From WGMI01 sp041739275 (GTDB lineage: Bacteria; Bacteroidota; Bacteroidia; Flavobacteriales; Schleiferiaceae): 64,000 nt of DNA. The position numbers and the translations under genes were made by a program. The stretch is from the NCBI GenBank assembly GCA_041739275.1, contig JBGSOF010000022.1, forward strand, positions 42,094 to 106,093, written 5' to 3'. This document shows positions 26,012-35,305 of this stretch, piece after piece (the stretch's first letter is position 1; every line of letters starts with the position of its first letter). The notes beneath the pieces are model-generated. The model saw only the letters and a program-made list of their open reading frames with translations, was not told where the DNA came from and searched no databases.

Positions 26012-26068
26012 TTGCACAGTACCAAAGAGTACATATATATTTGCATTGTGATGTACCAAGCATGTGAT
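26012..26068 (+). promoter_or_regulatory. Bacteroidota-type promoter and candidate PadR operator
   Basis: A TTG at 26012-26014 lies 21 bases before TATATTTG (26036-26043), matching the TTTG / TAnnTTTG pattern of Bacteroidota. Two GTACCAA direct repeats (26019-26025 and 26053-26059) flank the -7 box. GTACAT (26029-26034) and ATGTAC (26051-26056) form an inverted pair across it. Such symmetry near a padR gene suggests autoregulation. The surrounding 100 bp are much more AT-rich than the genes. Confidence 0.5.
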
Positions 26069-26099
26069 AGTTCTAAAATGAATCAAAACACCAAGCGTC

Positions 26100-26435
26100 A
26101 TGGCGCCTGAAAACAGTTCCGCACAGATGCGAAAAGGCGTGCTCGAGCTCTGCATCCTCGCAGCCCTCGACCGCGCACCGTCGTATGTCCCCGATTTGAT
26201 TGTAGAGTTTCAAAACGCCGGACTCAAAGTGGTCGAAGGAACGCTTTACCCCTTGCTCACCCGACTCAAAAACGCCGAACTCCTCACCTACCAATGGGAA
26301 GAATCGCGCTCCGGCCCCCCGCGCAAGTACTATCGACTTACAGAGCGAGGCAAAAGTGCTTTGCTCGAGAGTCGCAGCTCGTGGAAAGAACTCGTGCATT
26401 CCGTCGAAACCCTCCTCCAACCCATCGAAAACTAA
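26100..26435 (+). CDS. PadR family transcriptional regulator
   Basis: The 111-residue winged-helix protein shows the PadR layout: MRKGVLELCILAALDRAPSY, the recognition region VVEGTLYPLLTRLKNAELL, and the wing SGPPRKYYRLTERGKSALLE. A short helix at the end would form the dimer. It lies 6 bp before the PspC-domain gene, a frequent pairing in Bacteroidota in which the regulator probably controls the pair in response to envelope state. Confidence 0.93.
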   Translation: MAPENSSAQMRKGVLELCILAALDRAPSYVPDLIVEFQNAGLKVVEGTLYPLLTRLKNAELLTYQWEESRSGPPRKYYRLTERGKSALLESRSSWKELVHSVETLLQPIEN

Positions 26436-26441
26436 AGTGCC

Positions 26442-28250
26442 ATGAAACGCATCGAACATATCAACCTCGCAGGCTTTGCGTTCCAAATAGACGAAGACGC
26501 CGCCCAGCGCCTGAGACGCTACTTAGACGCCATTCACAAAGCCGTTGATCAACCTGCCGAAAGCGCCGAAGTGGTCGAAGACGTCGAGGCTCGTTTGGTC
26601 GAACTTTTCAACACCACCTTACTCGACAAGCGCGAAGTGGTATCGATCGAACACGTCGAAAAGGCCATCGCCGTGCTCGGAGAACCCGAAGAGTTCAGTC
26701 TTAAAAGTGAGAACGAAGCTTCCGAAAAAACGAGCTCCGAAAGCGAAGCCATGGAAAAAGGCCCCAGGCGACTGCATCGAAACCCCGACGACAAAATATT
26801 CGGGGGCGTGAGCGGAGGTTTGGCGGCCTATTTCGGAATAGACCCCATATTGATCCGAATCGGGTTCATTGTCAGCCTATTCGCAGGCTTTGGATTTCTG
26901 CTTTACCTGATTCTGTGGATTGCCATGCCCAAGGCCAAAACCATCGCACAAAAGCTCGAAATGCGCGGTCTGGCGGCCAATGTCGGCAACATCAGAAAGT
27001 TTGTTCAAGGCGAACAGCAGACGCGTGGCCAATCGGGCCCAGATTCGAGAACGAGATACTCCGGGGCCAAAAAAACCGGTGCTCTGGCCGAGGCCGGCGA
27101 GTTCATCTCCCAGCTCTTTCTCTTGGCGATCAAGGCCGTCGGGCGCTTGATTGGATGGATGATGGTCGCCTTTGGGATTTTTGCGCTCATCGTTGTCTTC
27201 GCCTGGCTCACCGGAACCATTGACACCAGCGCAGGTCGAATCGGGGCTTCTGAATTGCACGCCTTTTTGAGCCGATCGAGCGACCACCCTTCCGAACTCT
27301 GGATTCTCTATGCCGGCTTTGTGCTCTTGCTCGTCATCCCTGCACTCTACGCACTGGCTGTATTAATCCGCACCGTCTTAAAACTCCCCAAACTCGACCT
27401 CAGACTCAAGGCTGGCGTCTTGGTCTGCATGATTGCCGGAGGGGTCTTGCTCGGGCTCGGGCTCTCGAGCGCGGCGGCCGATTGGAGAGAAGAAGACTCG
27501 ATTTCTACGGTGGTGGCGCTCGACCCGGAGCAAACGAGCTGGCGGTTGGAGACTACTTCAAGCGAAGGGTTGTCTTCAGATATCAAGTTGGAAATTGAGG
27601 ATGAGGAGTTCAGAATGATTTTAGCGGGAGATAGCTTGGCCGTGGGTTGGGTCGATGTCTCGATCGAGTCTTCGGGCAGCGAACCCGGTTCGATTCTGAC
27701 AACCATTGATGCTCGAGGTTCGTCAGAGAAAAACGCCCGCGAAAACGCGCGTTCGGTTTCTCATCCGATCGAAATCTCCGATTCGGTGATTCGCTTGCCT
27801 GCACTCTACGGAATCCCCTCGAACCAAGCATTTCGAATGCAGCGCGTGCGGCACCTCATTCGACTGCCCGAAGGAAGCATCGTCACCATCGGCGCCGAAG
27901 CGGCCGCTATTCTCGGCCACAGCTCGAACAACAGCCTGCTCTCTGAAGACGAAATGGCCGGCCACCGCTGGAAAGTAGGGCCTGAAGGGCTCGAATGCCT
28001 CGACTGCACCCCCGAAGAACTCGAAGCCGACCCATTCGAAAGCCGCGCTCACTCGACCGATAGCACCTCTCAAACATCTGTAGACCTTCGCAAACGCAGT
28101 GCGGAATCAACCCCAGGACTTGTTTTCTCGGCGCAGCCGCAGCATTCAGAGGAAGAGCGCCTGCGCATCCGACCCATTCCGGGCCTGTCGATCTTTAGCC
28201 GATTGGTTCAAAAAATCGACGCCTACGGCACGCTTTCGGCGTTCCGATAG
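26442..28250 (+). CDS. PspC domain-containing membrane protein
   Basis: The 602-residue protein has an N-terminal helical region (residues 1-90, AQRLRRYLDAIHKAVDQ and VEARLVELFNTTLLDKREVV). A PspC domain follows (about 107-165: RNPDDKIFGGVSGGLAAYFGID then IGFIVSLFAGFGFLLYLILW). Additional membrane helices lie at about 225-265, 285-310 and 325-345. The C-terminal 250 residues appear to be extracytoplasmic, with beta structure like the DUF2807/adhesin-type tails. PspC domains respond to membrane stress; partners are unknown. Confidence 0.9.
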   Translation: MKRIEHINLAGFAFQIDEDAAQRLRRYLDAIHKAVDQPAESAEVVEDVEARLVELFNTTLLDKREVVSIEHVEKAIAVLGEPEEFSLKSENEASEKTSSESEAMEKGPRRLHRNPDDKIFGGVSGGLAAYFGIDPILIRIGFIVSLFAGFGFLLYLILWIAMPKAKTIAQKLEMRGLAANVGNIRKFVQGEQQTRGQSGPDSRTRYSGAKKTGALAEAGEFISQLFLLAIKAVGRLIGWMMVAFGIFALIVVFAWLTGTIDTSAGRIGASELHAFLSRSSDHPSELWILYAGFVLLLVIPALYALAVLIRTVLKLPKLDLRLKAGVLVCMIAGGVLLGLGLSSAAADWREEDSISTVVALDPEQTSWRLETTSSEGLSSDIKLEIEDEEFRMILAGDSLAVGWVDVSIESSGSEPGSILTTIDARGSSEKNARENARSVSHPIEISDSVIRLPALYGIPSNQAFRMQRVRHLIRLPEGSIVTIGAEAAAILGHSSNNSLLSEDEMAGHRWKVGPEGLECLDCTPEELEADPFESRAHSTDSTSQTSVDLRKRSAESTPGLVFSAQPQHSEEERLRIRPIPGLSIFSRLVQKIDAYGTLSAFR

Positions 28251-28276
28251 AACAATGGAAGGCTCCTAAAACAAAC

Positions 28277-28305
28277 GAGCCGGAAAAATCCGGCTCATTT
28301 TATTT
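28277..28305. terminator. Bidirectional terminator between pspC-type gene and mdh
   Basis: A perfect 8-bp stem GAGCCGGA (28277-28284) and TCCGGCTC (28289-28296) with an AAAA loop is followed by ATTTTATTT on the plus strand. On the minus strand it is followed by GTTTGTTTT. It serves the two convergent genes. Confidence 0.85.
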
Positions 28306-28321
28306 GGTCTCGAGATTGAGC

Positions 28322-29257
28322 TCAAAAGAGCTTCATGGCGTCGAGAACGTCCATCACCTCCTTAACCGCGATGGCCGAGGCATTCAGAAGCTCCTTTTCG
28401 GCCGGGTTGAGATCGAGTTCGATGATGCGCTCAATACCTGTGCGACCCAAGACAACGGGCACGCCCAAATAGATGTCCTTGAGGCCATACTCACCTTGAA
28501 GCCAAGCACATACAGGGAAAACTCGCTTTTGATCGCGCACGATGGCTTCGACCATTTGAGCCGCCGCCGCACCCGGGGCATACCATGCCGAAGTGCCGAG
28601 AAGTTTCACGATTTCGCCTCCGCCCCCTTTGGTGCGCTCGATAATCGCATCGAGAACTGAAGGTTCGATCATTTCGGTCACCGGAATTCCTCCCACGGTG
28701 GTGTAGCGCGGCAGCGGGACCATGGTGTCTCCGTGTCCGCCCATCAAAACAGCCTGGATGTCTTTGGGAGAAACGTTCAGTTCAGTAGCCAAAAATGCCC
28801 TGTATCGAGCGGTGTCGAGAATGCCCGCCATGCCGAACACCCGCTTGGGGTCGATGTGCGCCGTGAGGTAGGCGCAATAAGTCATCACGTCTAAGGGATT
28901 GCTCACCACGATGATCACTGCATTGGGCGAATGGGCAACGACCTGCTCAGTGACCGACTTGACGATTTTGGCGTTGGTCTCGATTAAGTCGTCCCGGCTC
29001 ATCCCGGGTTTGCGGGGGAGGCCTGAAGTAATCACGACGACGTCTGAATTGGCCGTGGCGGCATAATCGTTGGTAGAACCACGCAAGCGACTGTCGTACA
29101 GATCGATCGGAGCAGTCTGCCAAATGTCGAGCGCCTTGCCCTCAGCAAAATTCTCTTTGATGTCGAGCAATACGACCTCTTGGGCAAGCTCTTTTCGGGC
29201 GCATACGTCTGCGCAGGTGGCCCCTACGTTGCCCGCGCCAATTACAGAAATTTTCAT
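28322..29257 (-). CDS. mdh: Malate dehydrogenase (LDH-like type)
   Basis: This 311-residue TCA-cycle enzyme interconverts malate and oxaloacetate using NAD. It has the Rossmann loop MKISVIGAGNVGATCADV, the acidic NAD-selecting residue in VVLLDI, the substrate arginines in GLPRKPGMSRDDL, VSNPLDVMTY, and the catalytic histidine in LMGGHGDTMVPL. Arg in the 81-84 loop (LPRKPGMSR) favours malate over lactate. It is a single gene closed by the terminator at 28277-28305. Confidence 0.96.
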   Translation of the reverse strand: MKISVIGAGNVGATCADVCARKELAQEVVLLDIKENFAEGKALDIWQTAPIDLYDSRLRGSTNDYAATANSDVVVITSGLPRKPGMSRDDLIETNAKIVKSVTEQVVAHSPNAVIIVVSNPLDVMTYCAYLTAHIDPKRVFGMAGILDTARYRAFLATELNVSPKDIQAVLMGGHGDTMVPLPRYTTVGGIPVTEMIEPSVLDAIIERTKGGGGEIVKLLGTSAWYAPGAAAAQMVEAIVRDQKRVFPVCAWLQGEYGLKDIYLGVPVVLGRTGIERIIELDLNPAEKELLNASAIAVKEVMDVLDAMKLF

Positions 29258-29336
29258 CGGTAAGATTTAGGTTTTAGCACGTTTGTTCGCTGCTTGTGAA
29301 CGCGAGCGAAAATAGCGCACGAAAGGCTGTCGAGGC

Positions 29337-31259
29337 TCAGTTTTGAGCCCGCATCTGATCGATGAGTTCGTAGTTGAGTTTGAGCAGATAGGCCGGTTCT
29401 GAGGTCCCGATGGCATGCACCTGTTGAAAGGAGTTGGGATACTTGAGCTGGATATAGTACAAGTATCGCGTAATGGTATTGACCGTTCGGTCGGTTACTC
29501 GATTGGGATCGATCCGCAGAGAAGCCTCGATGAGATATTCCACGCGGTCTTTGCGCAAGTCGTCGACGAGTTTGTCCGGTTCGACCACAAAGCCTTCGTC
29601 GAGCATGGCCATAAAGTCGGTCAAATCAGACCAGTGCGCTCCGGGCGCCTGAATTTCGGCGGGCAAGGACTGGGCGAGGCTCAAGATTTCAAAAAACTCC
29701 CCTTCTTGCGCTTCGATGGTGCCCGGTTTGGGCCGTCCCGATGCAAAACCGACTCTTTGTTTGGCTCCGAGACCGAGCAATTGCCGCCAGCGCGCCGACT
29801 CTGAAGTGCGCACAATCAAAAGATGAGGGTGTTTCGATTCGAGGCTGTCGGCCACCGAATAGGGAATGCGCGTAATGCCCTTGAACTTTCTCTGCCCGTA
29901 AATAAAACTGATTCCCGCCTTTCTGCAGGCAATTCCCACGCTGTCGGGTACCTGTTCGGCAGCGTACTGCGTCATTTTGACGTAATTGAGCCAATCGGGG
30001 GTATAGCCTTCGAGCGCATTGCCCGACAAACCTGCGCGGAACTCGGCTCCATTCGCCTCAATGCTTCGGCCGAGCTGACTGCTGACCAACAGGAGCGAAA
30101 GCCCTGAAACAACCGCGAAGGCCGGAGCCACCCATTTAAGCCGGCTGTGATGCGCCAAGAGCCAGACTCCCGACAGCACAATCAACACGATATAAGGAAA
30201 ATAAGGAATCACTAGCCGCACTTGATCCCAATTCGAATGAACCCCCAGAAAATTGCCCGCGAGCAAAACTGTGGTGTACAGCGCCAAAAAATAAACCGTC
30301 TTGTTCTTCTTGAATGCATAAACCCCCACGGCCAATAAGGCCGAGACGATCAGGAGACCTACGACGGCATTTTCACTGAAATCATCGGGTTTTTGGAAGC
30401 CGACAAACTGCAAAAAGTGCTTGCTGAGATAGCCTTCCATATTTTCCCAAGCGCGCACCACCAAGCCCGCCAAATCTTCGTTGCCTTCTGAGGCATCGTA
30501 GGCGTTTTTTTGAAGATGGGTCTTGCCTTGGCTCGCGAATTGAAGTTCGTCCGCGCCCCAGATCGACCGCTTCACCCCCTCCCAAGCCAAGAGCACCCCA
30601 AAAATGGAAACCGTGGCTATTCCAAGGTCTCGCCAACGCTTGTGCAGCGCCAAGTGAATCCACAAAACGGGCAGGGCAGCATAACCGATGGTCCGCGTAT
30701 TTGCGAGCAACCAAAACATGAGGGCGAGAAAGACCGCTTGCTTCCAATCGATGCGATCTGCGTCGACCAAATACTTGATGGAAAGGGCGAGAAATCCCGC
30801 TTGAACCATCATGTAGAAGGCTTCGCTGTAGGTTTGAGAGGCGAAGTAGAGCAAAATGGGGCTGAGCGCGCAGAGCGCCATCATCAAAAACAAAGGGATT
30901 AAGGGCACGCGGGTGTGCAAGGAGCGATATCCAATCCAGCTGAAACCTAGGATGCCGATATATGAGCTGAGTTTGAGCACGGGGATGTCAATTCCAAACA
31001 GGGCCACCAAAGGCGCGAGGAAAAAGGGATAAGCTGGGCCTTGGTAGGTGGGGTAGGTGCCGCTGCGAGCCAGATCGAAGGCGCGCATGATGTAGGAGGA
31101 GTCATCGCCACCCTCGCTGACTTTGAATTCAAACAAAAGCAGGGCATCGAGGGCCGTGAGCCCGAGCAAGAGCCCAAAAACCCAACGGTTGCGGTGCAAC
31201 CACCGCGCAAAACCCGCAAGCACCGCGTTTTCAGGGATTCGATCGAAGCGTTCAGTCAT
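29337..31259 (-). CDS. Polytopic membrane protein, GT-C glycosyltransferase-like
   Basis: The 640-residue protein has about ten hydrophobic helices in residues 25-400, then a soluble C-terminal domain of about 230 residues. The first loop after helix 1 carries SEGGDDSSYIMRAFDLARSG, an acidic pair where GT-C enzymes (ArnT/PMT type) have their catalytic Asp. GPAYPFFLAPLVALFG follows, as in undecaprenyl-phosphate-sugar-dependent transferases. It starts 114 bp from a divergent dolichyl-phosphate-mannose-synthase-like gene, which could make its lipid-linked donor. The family call is an inference. Confidence 0.6.
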   Translation of the reverse strand: MTERFDRIPENAVLAGFARWLHRNRWVFGLLLGLTALDALLLFEFKVSEGGDDSSYIMRAFDLARSGTYPTYQGPAYPFFLAPLVALFGIDIPVLKLSSYIGILGFSWIGYRSLHTRVPLIPLFLMMALCALSPILLYFASQTYSEAFYMMVQAGFLALSIKYLVDADRIDWKQAVFLALMFWLLANTRTIGYAALPVLWIHLALHKRWRDLGIATVSIFGVLLAWEGVKRSIWGADELQFASQGKTHLQKNAYDASEGNEDLAGLVVRAWENMEGYLSKHFLQFVGFQKPDDFSENAVVGLLIVSALLAVGVYAFKKNKTVYFLALYTTVLLAGNFLGVHSNWDQVRLVIPYFPYIVLIVLSGVWLLAHHSRLKWVAPAFAVVSGLSLLLVSSQLGRSIEANGAEFRAGLSGNALEGYTPDWLNYVKMTQYAAEQVPDSVGIACRKAGISFIYGQRKFKGITRIPYSVADSLESKHPHLLIVRTSESARWRQLLGLGAKQRVGFASGRPKPGTIEAQEGEFFEILSLAQSLPAEIQAPGAHWSDLTDFMAMLDEGFVVEPDKLVDDLRKDRVEYLIEASLRIDPNRVTDRTVNTITRYLYYIQLKYPNSFQQVHAIGTSEPAYLLKLNYELIDQMRAQN

Positions 31260-31338
31260 AATCCATTCGATAATCGGGCGGAAAGATAAACGGATTGCGC
31301 GGACACCGTCAAGACTCGATGTCTAAATGAAGGTTCGC

Positions 31339-31369
31339 TTTGAAGGCCTTACTTTCGCTCGCTAATTTG
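31339..31369 (+). promoter_or_regulatory. Bacteroidota-type promoter of the GT2 gene
   Basis: TTTG at 31339-31342 is followed after exactly 19 bases by CTAATTTG at 31362-31369, one base off TAnnTTTG. The ATG at 31374 is only 4 bases further, so the transcript would be leaderless or nearly so. Confidence 0.5.
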
Positions 31370-31373
31370 CATT

Positions 31374-32084
31374 ATGAAACTCAGCGTGGTGATTCCGGCC
31401 TACAACGAGGCTGCGACCATACACTTTATCCTCGACAAAGTGCGCCTCGCGCGCTTGCCCGAAGGCGTGAGCACAGAAGTGATCGCGGTCGACGATTGCA
31501 GCAAAGACGGCACTTCGGAGGCGCTAAATCGCTATGCCGAACAGCATCCGGAAATGGGCCTGCGCGTGTTTCGACACCCGGTCAATCAAGGTAAAGGCGC
31601 TGCTTTGCACACAGGCATTGCCCAAGCCCAAGGCGATTACGTGATTATTCAAGACGCCGACCTCGAATACGACCCCAACGAATACCGACTTCTGCTCGAA
31701 CCCGTCTTGGCGGGACATGCCGATGTGGTCTACGGCTCTCGTTTTATGGGCGGGAATCCGCACAGAATTCTATTTTTCTGGCATTCGATTGGCAACAAAG
31801 TGCTCACATTTTTATCGAACGCCTTCTCCAACCTCAACTTGACGGATATGGAGACTTGCTATAAGTTGTTTCGAACCGACTTGATTCAGACCTTAGAATT
31901 GCGCGAAAAAAGATTTGGTTTTGAGCCCGAAGTCACTGCAAAAGTGGCTAAAATTCAAGGAGTTCGAATTTATGAGGTCGGGATCAGCTACTACGGGCGC
32001 ACCTTTGAAGAAGGCAAAAAAATCGGATGGAAAGACGGCTTTCGAGCAATATGGTGCATTCTGCGCTACAATCTCGGGCGCTAG
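31374..32084 (+). CDS. Family 2 glycosyltransferase, polyprenyl-phosphate sugar synthase-like
   Basis: This 236-residue soluble GT-A enzyme resembles dolichol-phosphate mannose synthase and its bacterial counterparts: MKLSVVIPAYNEAATIHFIL, VIAVDDCSKDGTSEAL, HPVNQGKGAALHTGIAQAQG, and the DxD-like VIIQDADLEYDPNEY. ETCYKLFRTDL and RFGFEPEVTAKVAK are further conserved blocks. It would load a sugar onto undecaprenyl phosphate for a GT-C enzyme, plausibly the divergent neighbour at 29337-31259. There is no C-terminal membrane domain. Confidence 0.88.
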   Translation: MKLSVVIPAYNEAATIHFILDKVRLARLPEGVSTEVIAVDDCSKDGTSEALNRYAEQHPEMGLRVFRHPVNQGKGAALHTGIAQAQGDYVIIQDADLEYDPNEYRLLLEPVLAGHADVVYGSRFMGGNPHRILFFWHSIGNKVLTFLSNAFSNLNLTDMETCYKLFRTDLIQTLELREKRFGFEPEVTAKVAKIQGVRIYEVGISYYGRTFEEGKKIGWKDGFRAIWCILRYNLGR

Positions 32085-32102
32085 TCGAAAAGGTTAGCCT
32101 TC

Positions 32103-33080
32103 CTAGGCTTTGAGCAGTCGATCGATGAGGTCGTCCACGGTCAAGCCCTCGGCTTCTGCTTGATAGGTCGGCACAATTCGGTGTCTCAAAATGGGGTAGG
32201 CCACCTCTCGAACCTCGGCTTGATCGGGGGCGTACTTTCCGTTGAGAATGGCCTTGGCCTTTGCGCCCAAAACCAAAAATTGAGAAGCCCTCGGGCCGGC
32301 ACCCCAACTGAAATATCGGTTCACCCAATCGGGGCTGTTCTTGCGATTGGGGCGAGAACGCTCGCTCAGACTCACAGCAAATCGGTAAACCTCTTCGGGA
32401 ACGGGAATTTCGCGAATCAGTTTTTGATAAGCCAAGATTTCGTCGGCACCGATTACGGTGTTCAATTCGGCGGTAAGACCGGTCGTGGTGGCCTTGACGA
32501 TGGCGACTTCTTCATCAAAACTCGGATAGTCGACCTTGATCAAAAACATAAATCGGTCGAGCTGTGCTTCGGGCAAGGGATAGGTACCCTCCTGTTCAAT
32601 CGGGTTTTGAGTCGCGAGGACAAAGAACGGTTCGGGCATTCGGTGAGAAACCCCGGCGGCCGTCACGGCGCGTTCTTGCATGGCCTCGAGCAGCGCGCTC
32701 TGAGTTTTTGGAGGGGTGCGGTTGATCTCGTCCGCGAGCAAAATATTCGCAAAGACGGGGCCGGGTATGAATTTGAAATGTCGATTCTCGTCCAGGATCT
32801 CGCTGCCGACAATATCGGAGGGCATCAAGTCGGGGGTGAATTGAATCCGGCTGAATTTAAGCCCCATCGAACGCGCCACGGTATTGACCAGCAAGGTCTT
32901 GGCCAAACCGGGAACCCCCACCAACAAGCTGTGGCTCCGGCATAAGATCGAGAGCAAAATCTGGTCGATCACTTCGTCTTGACCGACGATCACCTTGCCG
33001 ATCTCGGCTTTGAGCGCTTTGACATGGTGTTGCAAACGACCGACAGCCGCTACGGCATCGCCTTCAAAAGGGTCTTTCAT
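32103..33080 (-). CDS. MoxR family AAA+ ATPase
   Basis: ATG 33080 overlaps the stop of the SurA-like gene (ATGA), favouring it over a start 21 codons upstream. The 325-residue ATPase has the MoxR-type P-loop LVGVPGLAKTLLV, Walker B ILLADEINRTPPKTQSALLEAM, and sensor region FFVLATQNPIEQEGTYPLPEAQLDRF. MoxR proteins act as chaperone-like ATPases, usually with von Willebrand A proteins; no such partner is visible here. It is the last gene of the block that starts with the 664-residue parvulin. Confidence 0.95.
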   Translation of the reverse strand: MKDPFEGDAVAAVGRLQHHVKALKAEIGKVIVGQDEVIDQILLSILCRSHSLLVGVPGLAKTLLVNTVARSMGLKFSRIQFTPDLMPSDIVGSEILDENRHFKFIPGPVFANILLADEINRTPPKTQSALLEAMQERAVTAAGVSHRMPEPFFVLATQNPIEQEGTYPLPEAQLDRFMFLIKVDYPSFDEEVAIVKATTTGLTAELNTVIGADEILAYQKLIREIPVPEEVYRFAVSLSERSRPNRKNSPDWVNRYFSWGAGPRASQFLVLGAKAKAILNGKYAPDQAEVREVAYPILRHRIVPTYQAEAEGLTVDDLIDRLLKA

Positions 33081-34471
33081 GGCTGTGTTTTCTGTTTTTC
33101 TCGAGCGAGCCCCCACGAATTGTCGAAGTCGCAGTCGACCCACTCACCCCGGATGCGCACAGAGGTTTCTGCGAGTCGCTCTTCAATCCATTTGTCGATG
33201 GCCTCAGAACGCTTTCGATTTTCGGTAATCATTTGAAGTCGCGCATAGTCTTCTTTGATATTTGCCCTGTGGGGCTGGGTGCGACTCAATACTTTGATGA
33301 TGCGGAATCCTTCTTTTCCGTCGGGATTGCGGAGCAGTCCCGGCTTGGAAACTTCTCCGGGCTTTAAGGGGTCGAGCGCGTAGAACACGCTGCGGTCGAG
33401 CTGGTTGAGCTCCCATTTAGAATCTCCGCTCTGTGGGTTCATCATCAAACCGTTGTTGTAGCGAGTGTTCTCGTCTTCCGAGAACTCGGCGGCGGCCTTG
33501 TCGAAGCTCAGGCTGCCGAGGGCAATTTGTTCGCGAAGGCTGTCCAATCCATCGCGGGCTTTGTTGAGGTCGGAATCGCTGATTTTAGGCTTGATCAAAA
33601 TATGCCTCAAATCGAGCTCATCGCCTTTTTTTTCGAGCAATTGAACAATGTGAAATCCAAACTCGGTCTCGAAGGGCTCGCTTACTTCTCCTTTTGCGAG
33701 GTTAAAGGCCACCGCCTCAAACTCTTTCACAAACTGCCCCCTCTTAATGCCTCGATATTCTCCGCCATTCTTGGCAGATCCGGGATCTTCGGAATAGAGA
33801 ATGGCCAGAGTGGCAAAGTTTGATCCCTTGCTCACGCGCTGGCGCAGCTCGTCGAGGCGCGAAACGGCCTCTTGCTTGCTCTCGATGCGAACCTGGGGAT
33901 AACGAACGATCTGCGCCCATTCGACCTCGCTGTTGATCAAAGGCAGACTGTCTTCGGGAATGCTTTTGTAAAACTCGTAAACCTCGGTTGGGGTCACCGA
34001 GATTTCGCCGGCAATTTTACCCTGCATCTTTTGCGCAATCATTTGATTGGAAACCAATTCGCGCATTTCCTCTTTGATCTCAATCACGCTCTTTTTATAG
34101 TATTCTTCAAGCTTGCGCGCCGAGCCAATCTGTTGAATCAGAATATCGATTCGGCGATTCATGGCATCTTCGACTTCATCTTCAGACACCTCGACCGAGT
34201 CGATGGCCGCCTGGTGCACTAAGAGTTTTTCAAAGAGCATTTCTTCGAGAACTCGGCATCGATCGGGCGACGCACCTCCTTGCAATTGCCCGCGAAGGGC
34301 GTCGGTCTGCAAATCCCAATCCGATTTCAAGATGATGTCTCGCCCCACGACCGCGACAATGCCATCAACCGTAACAGGCTGAGCTTTAGATTCAAATGAA
34401 TGAATCGCGCAGAAAAGCAGACTGAAACCAAAAAGCCGAACCGAGTTAGCGTTCAAAAATTTCATAGTCAT
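33077..34471 (-). CDS. SurA-like periplasmic peptidyl-prolyl isomerase
   Basis: The 464-residue precursor has a signal sequence (LFGFSLLFCAIHSFESKAQ), a SurA N-terminal helical domain (VDGIVAVVGRDIILKSDWDL) and two parvulin domains (about residues 170-275 and 280-385). The first shows YSEDPGSAKNGGEYRGIKRG and EVSEPFETEFGFHIVQLLEK; the second, LDLRHILIKPKISDSD, is less complete. SurA chaperones outer-membrane proteins. It overlaps the upstream lipoprotein gene by 26 bp; an alternative ATG lies at 34465. Confidence 0.9.
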   Translation of the reverse strand: MTMKFLNANSVRLFGFSLLFCAIHSFESKAQPVTVDGIVAVVGRDIILKSDWDLQTDALRGQLQGGASPDRCRVLEEMLFEKLLVHQAAIDSVEVSEDEVEDAMNRRIDILIQQIGSARKLEEYYKKSVIEIKEEMRELVSNQMIAQKMQGKIAGEISVTPTEVYEFYKSIPEDSLPLINSEVEWAQIVRYPQVRIESKQEAVSRLDELRQRVSKGSNFATLAILYSEDPGSAKNGGEYRGIKRGQFVKEFEAVAFNLAKGEVSEPFETEFGFHIVQLLEKKGDELDLRHILIKPKISDSDLNKARDGLDSLREQIALGSLSFDKAAAEFSEDENTRYNNGLMMNPQSGDSKWELNQLDRSVFYALDPLKPGEVSKPGLLRNPDGKEGFRIIKVLSRTQPHRANIKEDYARLQMITENRKRSEAIDKWIEERLAETSVRIRGEWVDCDFDNSWGLAREKQKTQP

Positions 34472-35300
34472 TTTGTTTTAACGCTTCTTCGAGCAAATCT
34501 TGTTCAATGTTCAGAATTAATGCTTGTTTGCGTTCGTTCAACACCATGCTTTTGACGGTTTCGCGCACGTACGAAATCGGACTCGTTCCGTCGACCATGC
34601 GGTATTCGCGAATCGCGAGCCAATATGTTTGACTGGAGTCGCTGAGTTCTACCGTGCGGTTGTTCTGTAGAAACTGTTCTTGGTTGTAGGTCCTGAGCGG
34701 AATGTTGGACGCAAGGTCCGAAAAGCGAATCCAGTTGGTGTCGCCCAAAGAATAACGCGTCGAATATTGTAAGGCGTAGTCGAGAATCCGCTGCCGGTCG
34801 GCATCATTCTTTGAAAAAAACCATTTTTTGGCCAGATTTATTTTCGGAGTGCGATTTGAAAGCACCATCCAGTCTGCGCGCACAATGTTTTCCTTGAGCG
34901 CAAAGTCGGATCGATGCGCTTGATAAAACGCATCGATTTGCTCTTCGGAGACCACGGTGTCCAAGTATTGGCGGAGCATGGCCTGCTGGTAACTGTACCT
35001 CAACAAATCGCTGCGATACTCGCGCAACAATTTTTCAAAATCCTTTTCGCGATCGCTCAAGTTGTATTCGGCGCGAGCCAGCAAAATGCGATCGCGCGCC
35101 CAACGGTCGATGTATTGACGAACGCGATCTGCGCTGTCGGCATCGGAGGTTCCCTGCGGAATCAGGCTATCGAGCTCGTCTGCGTAGATGTATTCATCGA
35201 ACACCCGCGCAACCGCATCTCGGTCGGTCGACGGCTTGCCCGACTTCGGAGCACAGCCCGCCAACAGAATCGCGACACACAAACTGAGGCTTCGAACCAC
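34446..35300 (-). CDS. Lipoprotein related to SurA-type chaperones
   Basis: The 284-residue product starts at a GTG (35300) and has a lipobox (LSLCVAILLAGCAPK, lipid Cys16). The rest is helical and charged (YIDRWARDRILLARAEYNLSD) and resembles the N-terminal non-isomerase part of SurA/PpiD chaperones; no clear parvulin domain is present. It sits between two parvulin genes in one operon, suggesting joint action on outer-membrane protein folding. The role is inferred mainly from position. Confidence 0.65.
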   Translation of the reverse strand: MVRSLSLCVAILLAGCAPKSGKPSTDRDAVARVFDEYIYADELDSLIPQGTSDADSADRVRQYIDRWARDRILLARAEYNLSDREKDFEKLLREYRSDLLRYSYQQAMLRQYLDTVVSEEQIDAFYQAHRSDFALKENIVRADWMVLSNRTPKINLAKKWFFSKNDADRQRILDYALQYSTRYSLGDTNWIRFSDLASNIPLRTYNQEQFLQNNRTVELSDSSQTYWLAIREYRMVDGTSPISYVRETVKSMVLNERKQALILNIEQDLLEEALKQNDYEIFER

Positions 35301-35305
35301 CTCGA

